A stretch of DNA of 64,000 bases from Meloidogyne chitwoodi. Its lineage: Eukaryota; Nematoda; Chromadorea; Rhabditida; Meloidogynidae. Where the stretch lies: the NCBI GenBank assembly GCA_015183035.1, contig JACZZP010000004.1, positions 620,001-684,000 of the forward strand, read 5' to 3'. This document shows, in pieces, positions 11,591-23,316 of this stretch. The stretch's first letter is position 1, and each line of letters opens with the position of its first letter. Both the position numbers and the translations under genes were made by a program. The notes under the pieces are model-generated. The model ran no database searches. It was not told where the DNA came from and was given only the letters and a program-made list of their open reading frames with translations.

Positions 11591-11800
11591 CCAATTGTTT
11601 TTTTAGGAATATTAATTTTAAACAAATATTTAAAATTATTTATTTATTTATAATCAACAAAAATTGATAAAAAATAAACTAATTAATTAATTTTTTACCT
11701 AAGAAAATTTTTAATATTTATTAAAAATTAAAATTTTAATTTTTAAAGCTCAGATTCTAAATAAGACACATTATATACATGTCATAAAATTATTTGATAT

Positions 11801-11828
11801 TTTAGCTGAAATTTCAGCTTCCAAAAAT
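11801..11828 (-). ncRNA. Sm-site/hairpin locus 3
   Basis: On the minus strand ATTTTTGG is followed by AGCTGAAATTTCAGCT, a perfect stem. AATATTTAATATTTATT begins at 11912 on the same strand, 84 nt upstream. Confidence 0.4.
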
Positions 11829-12956
11829 AACAGACAATGCAATCATCCTGGCAATTATAATTTAAATTAAATTGGTATATTTAAAAGAAAATAATAATAA
11901 ATATTAAATATTATGTAGATTTATTAAATTTTAAAATTATTTAGAATTTTAATTAATTTTCACAGAACTAGAAAACATTTTTTTTAATTTTTTCCAATTT
12001 CCAAAAATTCAAATAAAATGAAAGAAATCCCTATAAATATTATTTTAGAATTTTTAATTATTTAATATTATGTTTTTGTTTTAAATAAGTAAAAAGGATT
12101 AATCATTTAATTTAAATATGAGTAATTTGAGAAATTAAAAATTTGTTTTTTTTAATTTTATTTTTTAAATTATCTTATTTTTAATTTCTTAAAAAAAAAA
12201 ATATTTTAAAAAATAAATAAATATATATTGTATTTTTATTATTTTTTCTCACTAATTATTTTCTTTTATTTTTTTTATTCCGCCAAAATAAAAAGTTTTA
12301 AGCCCATTCAATTAATTTTTACTTCTCTTCTCTTCTCTTTTCTTTTCTTTTAATCACCCATTTGCTATTTTCTAAAAAAGAAAACTTATTTTTGACAAAA
12401 TTATTTATTATTTTTATTTTCTTAACCCTCTGGCCTATTTTTTAGTTGAAAAAAAATTAAAAAATTTATGATCGTCTTTCCTTTTTTCCTCAAAAGAAAA
12501 CACATTTTTCTATTTTTTTAAAATAACAAATAAAGAAGAGATAAATGTTGGGGCTTTTCTTTGAGATCAGAAAAATTAAAAAATAATAAATTTAAAAAAT
12601 CCTTAAAAATTGTTTGTTTTTTATTTAATACCAATAAAAGAAAAACTTTTTCTTCTGCTAAAATAAAGCTTAAAATAAATAATATATTTATTTAAAATAA
12701 ATATTTTTATTTTTGACAGGCGTCTGAGTTTTTAAGGATTTTGAGATTTTTCTACTAGTTCCGAGTTTGTCCCGTCTAGAATTAAATTCTAAAAAATTTA
12801 GGGCCTCAAATTTTATTTTTTTTACAATATATTAATTTTTTCAAATTACTCAATTTACTAAAAAAAACTTTTCAATCCTAAAAATTTTATTTTATTATTT
12901 TTTAAACATTAAATTTTAAAAATCTCTTAAGAAAAACTTTTATTTTCTTTTTATTT

Positions 12957-15840
12957 ATGGCTTTAAATAATATTAGTATTAATAGTAATTCTCCGCCTTC
13001 ACATTTTTTTCATTATTCACCACCACAAACATTAATTAAAGAAACATTTGTTAATAAAGAAGAAGAAAGAAAAAGTAGTAATATTATTACTACTAAATTA
13101 TTTTCAAAAAATATTTCAAAAATTGAAAAAATTAAAAATAATAATAATAATAAATTAATAAATAAACAACAACAAACATTTATTGTTTCTCCTTCTTTAG
13201 CTAATCGACAAATTTTGCCTCAAAACGCTCTTTGCAGACAAAGATATAACGCTGCATTTAATGTTTGTTATTAAATTAATAAATTTTTAAATCTTATTTT
13301 AATTAATTTAATTATTAAATTTTAATTTTTTGTCCTACAATAATTATAAATTTATCAGTGTAAAAAACACTGACATCCAAAAATATTAAAAAATGCATTT
13401 ACAAAAAAGATGAATAAAAAAAGGATATTATATGTAATATTTAATATAATTTTAATAAAACAAATTATATTAAGTAAAATTATGTTTAAAGAAAAGCTAT
13501 TTATATTACTGCAAAATTTGAGAAATTTTTATCTAATCCTGAATTAATTGTTCTAACTAAATTTATTAAATTTTACTAAAAATCCATTTTTAAACTATCC
13601 AACAATTTTAGTGTAACAATGTTTTATCATCTTAAGTTTATATTTTCTCTTAAATATAAATTTATTATTTTATCAGTCTACTGACTGATAGCCAAAAATA
13701 ATGAACGTCAGGAATGGAAAATGATTAAATATTTCCAAATAAAATTAAAGTAAAATTTATAAAATTTCAAATAAAATATACTAAGAAAAATTAAATGGTT
13801 TAAGATTATAACTTTAGACTGAGATCACTAAAACTGAGACCAATAGTATTTTAAAATAGTCTGAGGAGACATACGGTCTCTGCCATTCAAACTCTGGTAT
13901 AAACTAAAGACCGGACATTCTGGATTCAGATTCGTGATTATTTTTACAAATAAATACAGGGAAGGGATTCAAAGGGACTAAAACAGAAAAACGAAAAATC
14001 AAAAATAGTCAGGATTTCCGAATGGATTCCCGAAAATCCTGACTGGGATCTCTTCCCTGCCAGTAGACATTAAATAATTTTATCAGTGTAAAACTGACAT
14101 CCAAAAATATAAGTATTATTTACTCTTTAGCTAAGGTAAAAGAATATTAGTTATTATTTAATATAATTTTGATAAAATAAATAATATTAAGAAAATTATA
14201 AATAAATAAGTGATTTCTTAATAAAATGTACTATGAATAGGGTAAGGGTGTAAAAAGCTATTATTTACCTAATCAAGAATTTTCTGACTTTAATTTCTTC
14301 TAAACATCATTTTTAAATTATCACACATTTTTCATTAATAGTAGTACATAACAATGCTAATATATATAACAATCCTTTTTTCTCTTAAAGAAAAATTTAT
14401 TATTTATCAGTCGACTGACTGAATCCAAAAATAATATTCACCTTCAAGTGGAATGTACCAATATTTCCCTGTATAAATACTCAAACATTAATTACAATTT
14501 CATATAAAATATATTAAACAAAATTAACGGTTCGAAATTGAAAGTTAAATTTTGATTTAATATGTGCTTTATTTTTAAAAGATCACTAATATATTTTTAT
14601 ATACCTATTTGCGACTAGTGATGGCAAAGTTCCAAAATTTCAACTAGAACTAGTTTTCCATTTCCAGAACTTGTTTTTTTTAATTTTCTTAGTTCCAGTT
14701 CAGGAACTGGAACCTACCCATAACTGTTTTCTACTTGTATTTATGCATTAAATGGAATATTTATTTATTTATTTAATCATTTATTTACAAAACATTTATA
14801 TATATTTTTATGAAAAATAAATTCACTCACATTTTTAAAGACCGATTTTTTTTTTCATTTTATTTCAAAAAAAAAAATAATTTTTAATTATTTTAGGCTC
14901 TTCAATTTGCTTGTAAACAAGCAATGATACAAAAAAATAATATTGGTTAATTTTTTTTAATTTTTATTATTTTAAAAAATATTAATTTAAAAATAATTAG
15001 AAAATGGTTGTAAAATAGAAGAAATTGTTGACGAACAAAAATTATTAGAATTAAAAAGAAATATGGCAAATTGTCGTGAAAGACAAAGAACAGAGGTTTT
15101 TTAATTTTAAATTAAAAATTAATTTTTAATTTTTATGAATTAAATGAAGCATTTAAAAGACTTAGAAATATAATTCCTTCAATTCCTTCTGATAAAATGA
15201 GCAAAATACATACTTTAAGAATTGCTACAGAATATATCAGATTTTTAGATAAGGTAATTTTAATTAATTTATTTATTTGAATAGATATTTAGGAAAGAAA
15301 TTTGAGTAAAAAATTTAGTAAAATATTTAAATTGTTTTAATATTTAATTAAATCTTTTAATTAATGTTTAATAAAGCCTTAGCTTTTATCAGCAGGACCA
15401 CTATTTATTTTTGTAAGCCCTGGACAAGGGCTAATTAAGCAAATGCAAACGTAAAGATAAAACTTAGATATACCTATAAATTTAAAATTATTAATAACTT
15501 GAGCAAAATATAATTTTACTATTTATATATTAATTTAATAGTATATAATATTTAATATAAATCTTTTAATTAATGCTTAATATTGTCTTATCTGTTGTCA
15601 TCTTTTCTCGTCGTTGAGTTTATTTTTGTAATCCATTATTAAATTAATGGTTAAAGTAAAAAAATAAAGTTAAGAGTTGTTAACTCTTCTAATTTGTTTA
15701 AATAATTAATTAGAAAATAAATTAATTTATAGGCATATAAATTAATGGATTTGGCGACAAATAATGTAAATAATTCATACACTGATTTTGGCTTTGAAGA
15801 ACAAATGGCTACTAATTTTGAAAGTATTTCAACTTTTTAA
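12957..15840 (+). CDS. hlh-8: Twist-type bHLH transcription factor (HLH-8-like)
   Basis: Exons 12957-13262, 14897-14945, 15001-15095, 15137-15253 and 15733-15840 give 224 residues. The basic region and helix 1 are in exons 3-4 (NCRERQRTE, then [17 protein letters not shown]). The loop and helix 2 read [20 protein letters not shown], which is the Twist-family hallmark; C. elegans HLH-8/CeTwist controls mesoderm (M-lineage and enteric muscle) patterning as an E-box dimer with E protein. The N-terminal exon is Ser/Asn/Lys-rich and without motif; its join to the rest is by phase only (AAT, then GCT) and less certain. Three introns are GT-AG. The third (15096-15136), inside the bHLH, ends in AT instead of AG. 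Introns 1 and 4 carry hairpin loci 4-9. Confidence 0.85.
13352..13384 (-). ncRNA. Sm-site/hairpin locus 4
   Basis: Minus strand ATTTTTGG, then TGTCAGTG facing CACTGATA. The stem sequence differs entirely from loci 1-3 but the position is the same. AATATAATTTGTTTTATTA starts 87 nt upstream. It lies in intron 1 of the Twist-like gene, antisense. Confidence 0.4.
13671..13699 (-). ncRNA. Sm-site/hairpin locus 5
   Basis: Minus strand ATTTTTGGC, then TATCAGTC facing GACTGATA, a perfect 8-bp stem. TATATTTTATTTGAAATTTT lies about 82 nt upstream. Intron 1 of the Twist-like gene, antisense. Confidence 0.4.
13957..14059. repeat. possible short hAT-like MITE
   Basis: CAGGGAAGGGAT at the left and ATCTCTTCCCTG at the right are imperfect inverted ends in Twist intron 1. 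The flanking 8-mers do not match, so the assignment rests on the termini alone. Confidence 0.3.
14081..14108 (-). ncRNA. Sm-site/hairpin locus 6
   Basis: Minus strand ATTTTTGG, then TGTCAGTTTTACACTGATA with CAGT/ACTG pairing. AATATTATTTATTTTATC starts at 14188, 80 nt upstream. Closest relative is locus 4. Confidence 0.4.
14405..14432 (-). ncRNA. Sm-site/hairpin locus 7
   Basis: Minus strand ATTTTTGG, then ATTCAGTCAGTCGACTGATA with CAGTC/GACTG pairing. AATATATTTTATATGAAATT begins at 14515, 83 nt upstream. It closes a tight cluster of four antisense copies in Twist intron 1. Confidence 0.4.
14619..14725. repeat. fragment of the GTTCC/GGAAC-rich element
   Basis: AGTGATGGCAAAGTTCC at the left, then repeated AGTTCC and GGAAC motifs. 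Related to 4113-4280 but the right end is missing. Confidence 0.45.
15407..15434 (+). ncRNA. Sm-site/hairpin locus 8
   Basis: ATTTTTG, then AGCCCTGGACAAGGGCT: the stem is GC-rich here, and both sides differ from loci 1-2 in a paired way. AATATTTAAATTGTTTTAAT lies 85 nt upstream. It sits in the last intron of the Twist-like gene. Confidence 0.4.
15622..15655 (+). ncRNA. Sm-site/hairpin locus 9
   Basis: ATTTTTG, then CCATTA facing TAATGG. The best upstream motif, AATATAAATCTTTTAAT, is only 68 nt away, making this the least regular copy. Confidence 0.35.
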
Positions 15841-16009
15841 ATATATTTAATTAAATTTTAATTTTGTTTTTTTAATTTTCGAAGATTTTTAAGCAATTTT
15901 ATTTTTCTAAATAATAAATTAGTAATTGGGTTGGGTTCATCTGAGCGCGAGGTTAACTGAGCGCAGAAATTATAATAAATAAATGCTTAAATACTCTTAG
16001 TTGTTAATT

Positions 16010-16203
16010 ATATCATTTGATAGAGCAGAAAATTTGCTACAAAATACTAAAAAATCAGAATTTTTAGAAAAATAGAAAAAATATTATAGTCAAAAAACTA
16101 CAAGTTATCAGAAAATTCTATTTTTTTTTTTGACTATAACTTTTTTCAGAAATTCTGATTTTTTGGTACTTTGTAGCAAATTTTCTACTCTATCCAATGG
16201 TAT
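16010..16203. repeat. fold-back MITE
   Basis: GATAGAGCAGAAAATTTGCT at the left returns inverted as AGCAAATTTTCTACTCTATC at the right, with further pairing through AAATCAGAATTT and AAATTCTGATTT. It lies just downstream of the Twist-like gene. Confidence 0.75.
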
Positions 16204-17758
16204 AAAAAACATTTAAAGTTACCTAATTTTTCATTTGTTATGATTTATGGCGTTATTATGGCCCAGCTTTCCAAAAGGACCTTTTGAATAAAATAATTAA
16301 ATTAATAATTTAATTTAGATATAAAGCAACTTCGTTTAAATTTTAATATATGGAGAAGTGAATTGTCAACAATTAATATGATGGCAAAAAAGAATGAAAA
16401 CAAAATTAATTAAAAAATAAATAAAAGAATTTTTTGCTTTAAAATTTTTGTTTCCAAATTTAGAATAAAATAAAAATATTATTTTTTGGTTTTTGTTAAA
16501 TATTTATTTTTGATGTAAGAGAGAATGTTGCAAAAAGCATAAATTATATTTATTTTATTTTTGAAAAATAATTGTGTCTAATTTTGGTATTTAATGCTAT
16601 AAATAAATATAATTTAAATATATATAATAATTATAAGGCTTTTTTAATTAATTATATATATATATTGTTACAAATATGTATTTATTTATTTATTTCTTTT
16701 TTTATTTAATTTTTAAAATTTAAATTGAAGTAATATAAATAGAATAAATATTTTAAAGAAATAAATATTTATTTAAAAAATTAATTTTTTATTTTTTAAA
16801 TAAATTAGATCTTATTTTTATACAAATTTATTTTAATTTTTTTAATAAATCTTGTGAAAAAAAATTCTCACAAATTCCAAAAATTAACAAAATTATTTTT
16901 CTAAATATATTTAATATTTAACAAATTAAATTAATTTATTTTTTTTTAAATTTTATTAAAAAAACGTTCTATTTTAAATAATTTAAAAATTAATAATGAC
17001 GCTTAAAAATATAAAAATATATTTTTCATTATTTTTACAATTTTTTAATTTTTTTCAAATTTATTTTTTACATTTTTTTATGTGAAAAATTAAAAGCAAT
17101 AAATAAAAATTTTGCCCACACATTTTTAAAATAAATAAGGTTTTTTACCGTTTTTTAAAACATTCTCTCACAACATTACAAAATTATTTAAATATTAACT
17201 GTGATATATTTAAATTAAATAATAATAAATACCTACAACCATTTTGGCTTTTTTAAAAAATATTTAAAAAAATAATATTAATTTTTATTTCCCACGATTG
17301 GCATTTTTAATTAAATTAAAGGTTTTTTTTAATATTATTATGAGAAAATTAGCCAATCAAAAAGCTTAAATATTTTTTTAAATTAAACAAAAAATGTTAA
17401 AATCTCGGAAATTATATATTTATTTTTATTTATTTTTAAATATTTTTTGGCGTCATAAGAAAAATAAAATAATTTTATTATTTAAAGAAATTATTTTATT
17501 CTTTTTTATTTTATTAATTTTATTTAATTAAATTAATTTTATTTTTATTTTTTGCTTTTTTAAAAATAAAATTAATTAAATTAAATATATTTGGTAATAT
17601 ATTCCAATAATTAAATTACTTTTTGAAAATATCTCTTCTGTTTAAATTAGGCTAATAAATAATTTATTTTGTTATCTTTTAATATTTTAATTAATAAATT
17701 TATTTTTAAAAATTAATTTATTAATTTTTATATTTTAAAAGTAGATTTTTAATATATT

Positions 17759-17830
17759 ACGGGCGAGTTTCATTTAGACATTGGGTCCGACACTCCCCCG
17801 CGAAGGGAAGGTCGGACGTGTCCTACCCAA
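17759..17830. other. isolated GC-rich palindrome
   Basis: TTGGGT and ACCCAA flank GTCCGAC facing GTCGGAC, around CCCCCGCGAAGGG. The segment would form a stem of about 13 bp and stands out in over 1 kb of nearly pure AT. It could be a structured RNA or element remnant; I cannot say which. Confidence 0.35.
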
Positions 17831-18295
17831 TTAAGAAGAAGTATTTTCCAAGCGCTTTATTTATTATCAAAAGTTAAATATAAATTGGTTAAAAGTTTTG
17901 GGGATAGGAAAAAGTGATTATTTTATTAGTAAAGGACTGAATAAGACTGGCCAATCTTTTGGGTTTTTATATTAGTAAAGGAAGGATAATTAATGACAAC
18001 TGTTACATAAAAATAGTGTTATATAACAATTTTAATATTAATTTTTTAATTTTAATAATTTCACTGATTCTTCTATGGATTATTATAATTTGAAATACTC
18101 TAGAACCGTAAGACTTTTGACTGCCCAATTATAATATTTTCCTTTCCTTTTATAATAATTATTATTTTAATTATTTAATTAAAAGATTGTATAGTCTTTT
18201 AGTTAATTTATTTAATATATTTATTTTATTCTAATTTTATTATTTTAAATTTAGTAATTTTTTGTTAAACATCGGAATTTGTTGCTGAAGTTATA

Positions 18296-18330
18296 ATTTT
18301 TTTGGAAGCTTAAATTTTTATTTAGCTAAA
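18296..18330 (+). ncRNA. Sm-site/hairpin locus 10
   Basis: The Sm-like run is longer (ATTTTTTTTGG), followed by AGCTTAAATTTTTATTTAGCT with AGCTAAA-type pairing. AATATATTTATTTTATT at 18214 is about 83 nt upstream, and AAATTTAGTAATT is present. Confidence 0.38.
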
Positions 18331-19661
18331 AAAATAATATTCAAAAGTTTCATTTTCCTTTTTTATCTGTTTCTTAAATGATAACAATAAAAACAAAATT
18401 ACAAAATATGATTAAATAAAAATATAGTTAACTAATTTATTATATTTATTTATTTTTAGTTCTACAAACTTTGATTTCTCCAAAAAAAATAAACAAAAAA
18501 ATATAATATAATTTGTATCAAAAAATGTTTTACTTAAAAGGGGAAACTTTTATTTATTTTTTTAAATTTATTTGTTTTGAAATTGAATCTCCTTTTATTT
18601 ATTCTTTAAATTCTTTTAAATTCAAATTAATTTATTTTTTTCTCTAAAAAACATTTTATATGTTCTAAATAATTTTAAAAATTATTTTGCTTTTTTTAAT
18701 TTTGAAACAAAAATATATATTTATTATATTCTTAGGAATTTTTAATAATTAAAACAGAAATAAAAAAAAAGATTCATTTTTTATGTTTTTTTATATTGAG
18801 AAGTAATAATTAAAAATTCAAATAAATAAAAATATATAGGAATGTTTATTTTTATTGTTTATTCTATTTTAATAAAATATATATATATTTTTAAATTTAT
18901 TAATTTTATTTTAAAAAAAGGTTTAAAATTCTCTAATTTTTTCAAAAAATTTCCTAATAATTTTAATTTATTTTTTTAATCATTCTTTAAACTAAATCTT
19001 CTGAATTAGGCCTCTAACTATTTTTTAAACCTTTAAAATATAGTAATAATTAATTTAATGTTTTGTTACATTAATTTTTGGGAAAAAATTATTTTTTCGT
19101 TGAGAGAGTAATTTTATATTAATTTTTAAAATAAATACTGTATTTTCTAATTTAATATGATTTTTATTTAATTTTAAAAAATTTCTATTTTCAAATTTTT
19201 AATAAAAAGAAAGTCTCAATTCTATATTAATTTTTAAAAATTCATTGAAGCGAAATGTTGCTCTTCATGTTTTTTTTAGATTTATTTGTTAGTAGGGTAG
19301 TACATATTTTAAATTCCATTCCTTTTATTGTTCAAAACCAGCAGGCAAACACAAAAAAAAATTTTGAATTTAAATTAATAAATTTCTTAAAATAAAAATC
19401 TTTTGCTTTAAATAATAAAATATTATTTTTACTAAAAAATAATATTTTTATTAATTTAAAATAGCAATAGAGGTCAAGTAATGTTTGGTAGAAAACATTT
19501 TTGGGAGAGTGTTTCCTAGGAATAGTTTAAATAATAAAATTGGGTAATATTAAAAATATTTTTAAATTTAAAATTTGTTTTCGGTTTTTGAAAAGCCCTA
19601 TTATTTTTTAATTTATTTTTTAATTTTTATTTAGATTTAAATAAATAAAAATAAATAAAAA

Positions 19662-22600
19662 ATGCGTTTGTCATCTTCTTTCCAATCAACTTCTAAAATT
19701 ATTATATTTTTTGCCCTATTTTCAATTATTGAATCAGCCTATACTTATCAAAAATTAAATGAATTAATGCCTGAATTGAGACAATTTCTTGGGTAAATTT
19801 AATTAATTAATTAATTTTTTAAATTAATTTTAATTAAAAAGTTTAACACATTTGGGCACTCTACGTCCTTTAAATACACCAAAAACAAATTTACAACAAC
19901 AAATACATTTACCTGCATTTGCTATACCCTCATTTAATGGAGAAGGACAATTTCAAGTAAATAAAATTTATTTTTAAATTTTATTTAATTAATTAAAATT
20001 ATTTCTGACTTAAATATTTAGATAAATACCCAATTTCTTAACAAAAAAATTAAATATAAAATTAGCAATTAAATAAACATTGCTTCCAAAAATAATAGAA
20101 GAAACAAATAACAAAGCGTTAGACTGTTATTACCTATCTTAATGCTTAAGTTTATACAAAGTTTAATTATTATTTATTTTTCATTTTTAAAATAATATTG
20201 TATTTAATATATTAAATTAAAACTTTTTATGAGTATAAACATAAAGAAAATGACAGTCTACTGTAATAATCTATTTGGCGTCTTTTTATTTTTGGAAGCA
20301 ATTTTACAATTGCTAATTTTATAATTACTTTTTAATAGTTAAAAAAATTAATATTAGTAATCTAAGCTTTATCGGTTAATTTTTACAATAAAAATTTATG
20401 TAAATTTAAGAAAAAATATTTTTCAATTTTAATTGTTATTAGCACAATCTTCTCATCATTTCTTTTTTTATTCCAAAAATCAGGTTTAGTACTTGAGAGC
20501 AAAAAGTATCTTTTCAATGCTGTCCAAAACTAAAATTTAAAAATAAATTAAAACTAAAATTTAAAAATAAATTAAAACTAAAATTTAAAAATAAATTTAA
20601 ATTAATTTAAAAAAAATACATTCAATCATCATTTCAATATTTTTAATCATTTTTAATTTAATTGTCCTTTCCCCCTTTGTTATCTCACTCCCCACAACAT
20701 CATAGTCATTTGGAAAGAGACTTTTAAGGAAATAAATACACTCATTTGAAGAATATTTTTTTAAATGAATTTTTCCAATTAAAGATTCTGTCCCTTGAAT
20801 ATCCAAAACATTTAAAATTTCTTTCATCAATTTTTCTTTGTTTGTTTCATCAAAAATTATATTTTTCAATTTTTCGTCAATTTCATTGTCGGTCATTTTG
20901 TTGCCTGCCATTCGAAACTTTTTTAGTTTTTCGTTCTCAACAGAAAGAGCATTTGCCCTTTCAAATAATTCTTTATGATTTTCAAGAATGTTGTCAATCT
21001 CAGCCAAATTAAAAATTATTTTGCTTCCATTTTGAATAATTTTTTTTTCAAAAAGAGAATTTATTTCAAAATTTGTTAAAGTCGGAGGATCACTTAATAT
21101 CATACTAGCGAAATTTTCAATTAATTTTGTATATTTTCCAGTCATTTTTGTTTTTGGATTTTTTGTTTTGATTAATTCCCGCAAAACATTTTTGATCAAT
21201 TCAAAATCTTTTTCACTCTGTGTTACACTATTTTCTCCAAAAATATTATGTTGAGTTGAATTTACATTTTGTTCTGTAACATTTTTTTCAAAAATTGTCT
21301 TATCAGCATTCTTCGTTGAAATAACCTCATTAGGGTTATTACGATGTTGAACAGCCAAACGAGTTTGATTATTATTGTTTGATGAACTTGCAGAAGAGAA
21401 TAATTTGAAAGATGGAATTTTGTTTTTTGCAAGATTAACAGTTGAATGATTTATTGGAAATTGAGCTAATTAAATTTAAATTAAATATTAAATAAAATAA
21501 TTAAATTTAAATTAGAATAAATTAAATATTTAAATTAATTAAAATTAAATTAAATTATTAATTTAAATTAAACATTTAATTAAATATTTAACTTAAATTT
21601 AAATTAACTTACCAGAATGTTGTAAAACATTAGGAATAATTCCACCTATAAATTGCAAAGAAGAAAATAAAAGAAAAGCAATAAAGTTTAATTTAAATAG
21701 TAAACCAATAATGCTTGTTGTTGACATGATTTCAACGAAAATTTTCAATTTTATTTAATTCAAGGAAAATTAAAAGATTTTAATTTTTCACTGAAAAGAA
21801 TATTTTTTGATTTTATGAGATTTCACTGAAATGGAAAGCCTATTTATTTGTTAATTTTCACGGCATAGTGTGGTTGCGAGCGTTTAAGAAAGTGCTTGTC
21901 GGTGCCCTTTTTTATTAAATTTCTTAATAATTTTAAAACTTGTGGATGAACTTTAATTAAAAATTATTACTTTGTAGACACCGCCTCTAATATTACTCAA
22001 TTATGTTTTTTAGCATGTTCGAAAAAATAAAATAAAAAATATTTATTTAATAAATAATGTACTTTCTTTTGAATTAAATTAATTACATCAAATTATGAAA
22101 ATTTTTATTAATTTTATTTTGAAATTATTTATTTAATAAAAAAATTTAAGATATTTTTCTATCATTTTCTATTAAACCTTTTTCAAAAAATATTTTTTAA
22201 ATTATTAAAAACTTTTACAGTGGCGTTCTAGCCTTTTCCTTCTTTCCTTTCCTTCCTATATGTAACTTCAAATAGGCAAACCAGCCACTTTACTGTATCC
22301 ATTTGAGAGCTCAATTTCCTTGAAATGTTTAAATGTTTCGTAAATTTTGATGGAATCATAATTTTGAGAGAGATTAGAGAATTAAAAAATTATAATTTAA
22401 TTTACAATAATTCTTATGCTTTATTTAATTAAAAATTAAAATTTTATTACATTTTTAGGCATCAAAAAGGGCACCTGAATTAAATGAGGTTTTTTACTTA
22501 ATTTTCATTAATTTATTTAATTAAAAATTAGGAAATATTTTAATAAATTATTTTTTTAATTTTTTAAGCTTCGAGTACGTAAATCTAACAATCTTCGAAA

Positions 22601-22848
22601 TTTAATGCGAATTGGAAAACGTCGTCTTGACTCAATGGAATTATTAAAAGGAACATCTGGATTTGCCTCGAATGGAGAAGATTCAGAACAAATTGGTGGT
22701 GGAGGAAATATTTATTATTATTCTCCAAGTTTTCCAATTGATAATCAATTACCAGTAAATTATTAAAAATTAATTTTATATATTTTTTAAAATTAATATT
22801 ATATTTTAGTTTATTAAGCCATATCGTCCACAATCAATTTGGCTTTAA
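19662..22848 (+). CDS. MRIG-amide neuropeptide precursor (nlp-17-like)
   Basis: Exons 19662-19792, 19842-19956, 22459-22488, 22569-22754 and 22810-22848 close in phase to 166 residues. The protein starts with a hydrophobic signal peptide (IIIFFALFSIIESAYT, residues about 10-25). Exon 3 brings the dibasic ASKR site; exon 4 holds RKSNNLRNLMRIGKRR. Cleavage at basic sites and use of the Gly would release a peptide ending in LMRIG-amide. C. elegans NLP-17 peptides end in MRIG, which is the basis of the assignment; the rest of the precursor is not recognisable. The tail is Gly/Tyr-rich and ends PYRPQSIWL. Intron 2 is 2.5 kb, against 50-80 nt for the others, and contains a complete gene on the other strand plus hairpin loci 11 and 12. 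Confidence 0.65.
20061..20093 (-). ncRNA. Sm-site/hairpin locus 11
   Basis: Minus strand ATTTTTGG, then AGCAAT facing ATTGCT. It is divergent to locus 12, 195 bp away, which has the related stem AGCAATT. Both lie in the large intron of the nlp-17-like gene. The upstream motif is weak. Confidence 0.38.
20288..20316 (+). ncRNA. Sm-site/hairpin locus 12
   Basis: ATTTTTGG, then AGCAATTTTACAATTGCT, a perfect 7-bp stem. AATATATTAAATTAAAA at 20206 is 82 nt upstream. ACAGTCTACTGT inside the putative 5' part could form a second small hairpin. Confidence 0.42.
20597..21727 (-). CDS. secreted protein of unknown function, nested antisense
   Basis: Two exons, 21727-21613 and 21465-20597, joined GT-AG, encode 327 residues. 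The N-terminus is a clear signal sequence (about residues 6-26, LLFKLNFIAFLLFSSLQF core). Then comes an Asn/Ser-rich linker and, from about residue 110, a charged, largely helical region with several Glu/Lys heptad-like stretches (LAEIDNILENHKELFERA) and two late cysteines. I recognise no family. It lies wholly within intron 2 of the nlp-17-like gene, in the opposite direction. Secreted lineage-specific proteins are common among candidate effectors in plant-parasitic nematodes, but nothing in the sequence proves that role. Confidence 0.65.
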
Positions 22849-23190
22849 AAAAGAAAAATTGGAAGAAAAAAATTGAAAAAAATTTAAATGAATAAAATTA
22901 TTGTATCCAAACATTTTTTGGAAAAATAAATTAAAATTTAAAAATAAATATAATTAAAATACTTATTTTAAAAAATCGCCGCAGCCATCTTTGTGTCTAA
23001 GTTTATGTGTATGTTTTTTATTTAATTTAGTTTTTATGACAAATTTATAAGTAAACTTTTAAATTTTCAAAACAAAATTTTTTTGAATAAAATACGTCAT
23101 ATGTTATAAAATAGTTTTCTTTTAATTTAAGTAAACAAGTTTAACGAGGGGATACTGAATAATATAGGTATTAATAATTTTATTAGTAAT

Positions 23191-23316
23191 CAGGGCTGTG
23201 CTGAATTGAATTTTAAAAAACGAGAACGAGACTACGAGATAGAAATAAAAACACGAGAACGAGACACGAAATAAGACGGCCAAAAACACGAGAATACGAG
23301 TCGAAGCACACCCATG
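23191..23316. mobile_element. small hAT-like MITE
   Basis: Ends CAGGGCTGTGCT and AGCACACCCATG are imperfect inverted repeats. The flanks TTAGTAAT and GTAGTAAT match at 7 of 8 positions, the length expected for hAT. The interior of 126 bp is made of ACGAGA/ACACGAGAA repeats, recalling the ACGAAATA interior of 8684-8929. Confidence 0.6.

Larger units (their letters stand above)
9191..12956. other. intergenic, AT-rich
   Basis: Apart from hairpin loci 1-3 and the fold-back element at 11071-11590 I see no gene here. A 74-aa frame at 10083-10307 has a protein-like start but no neighbours in phase and ends in low complexity; it is left uncalled. Confidence 0.5.
16204..19661. other. intergenic, AT-rich
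   Basis: Long homopolymer-rich stretches and no convincing reading frame. The only landmarks are the GC-rich palindrome at 17759-17830 and hairpin locus 10. The last 100 bp presumably hold the nlp-17-like promoter. Confidence 0.5.

Noticed and set aside
20746..21012. Plus-strand 88-codon ORF
   Set aside because: Shadow of the nested minus-strand gene.
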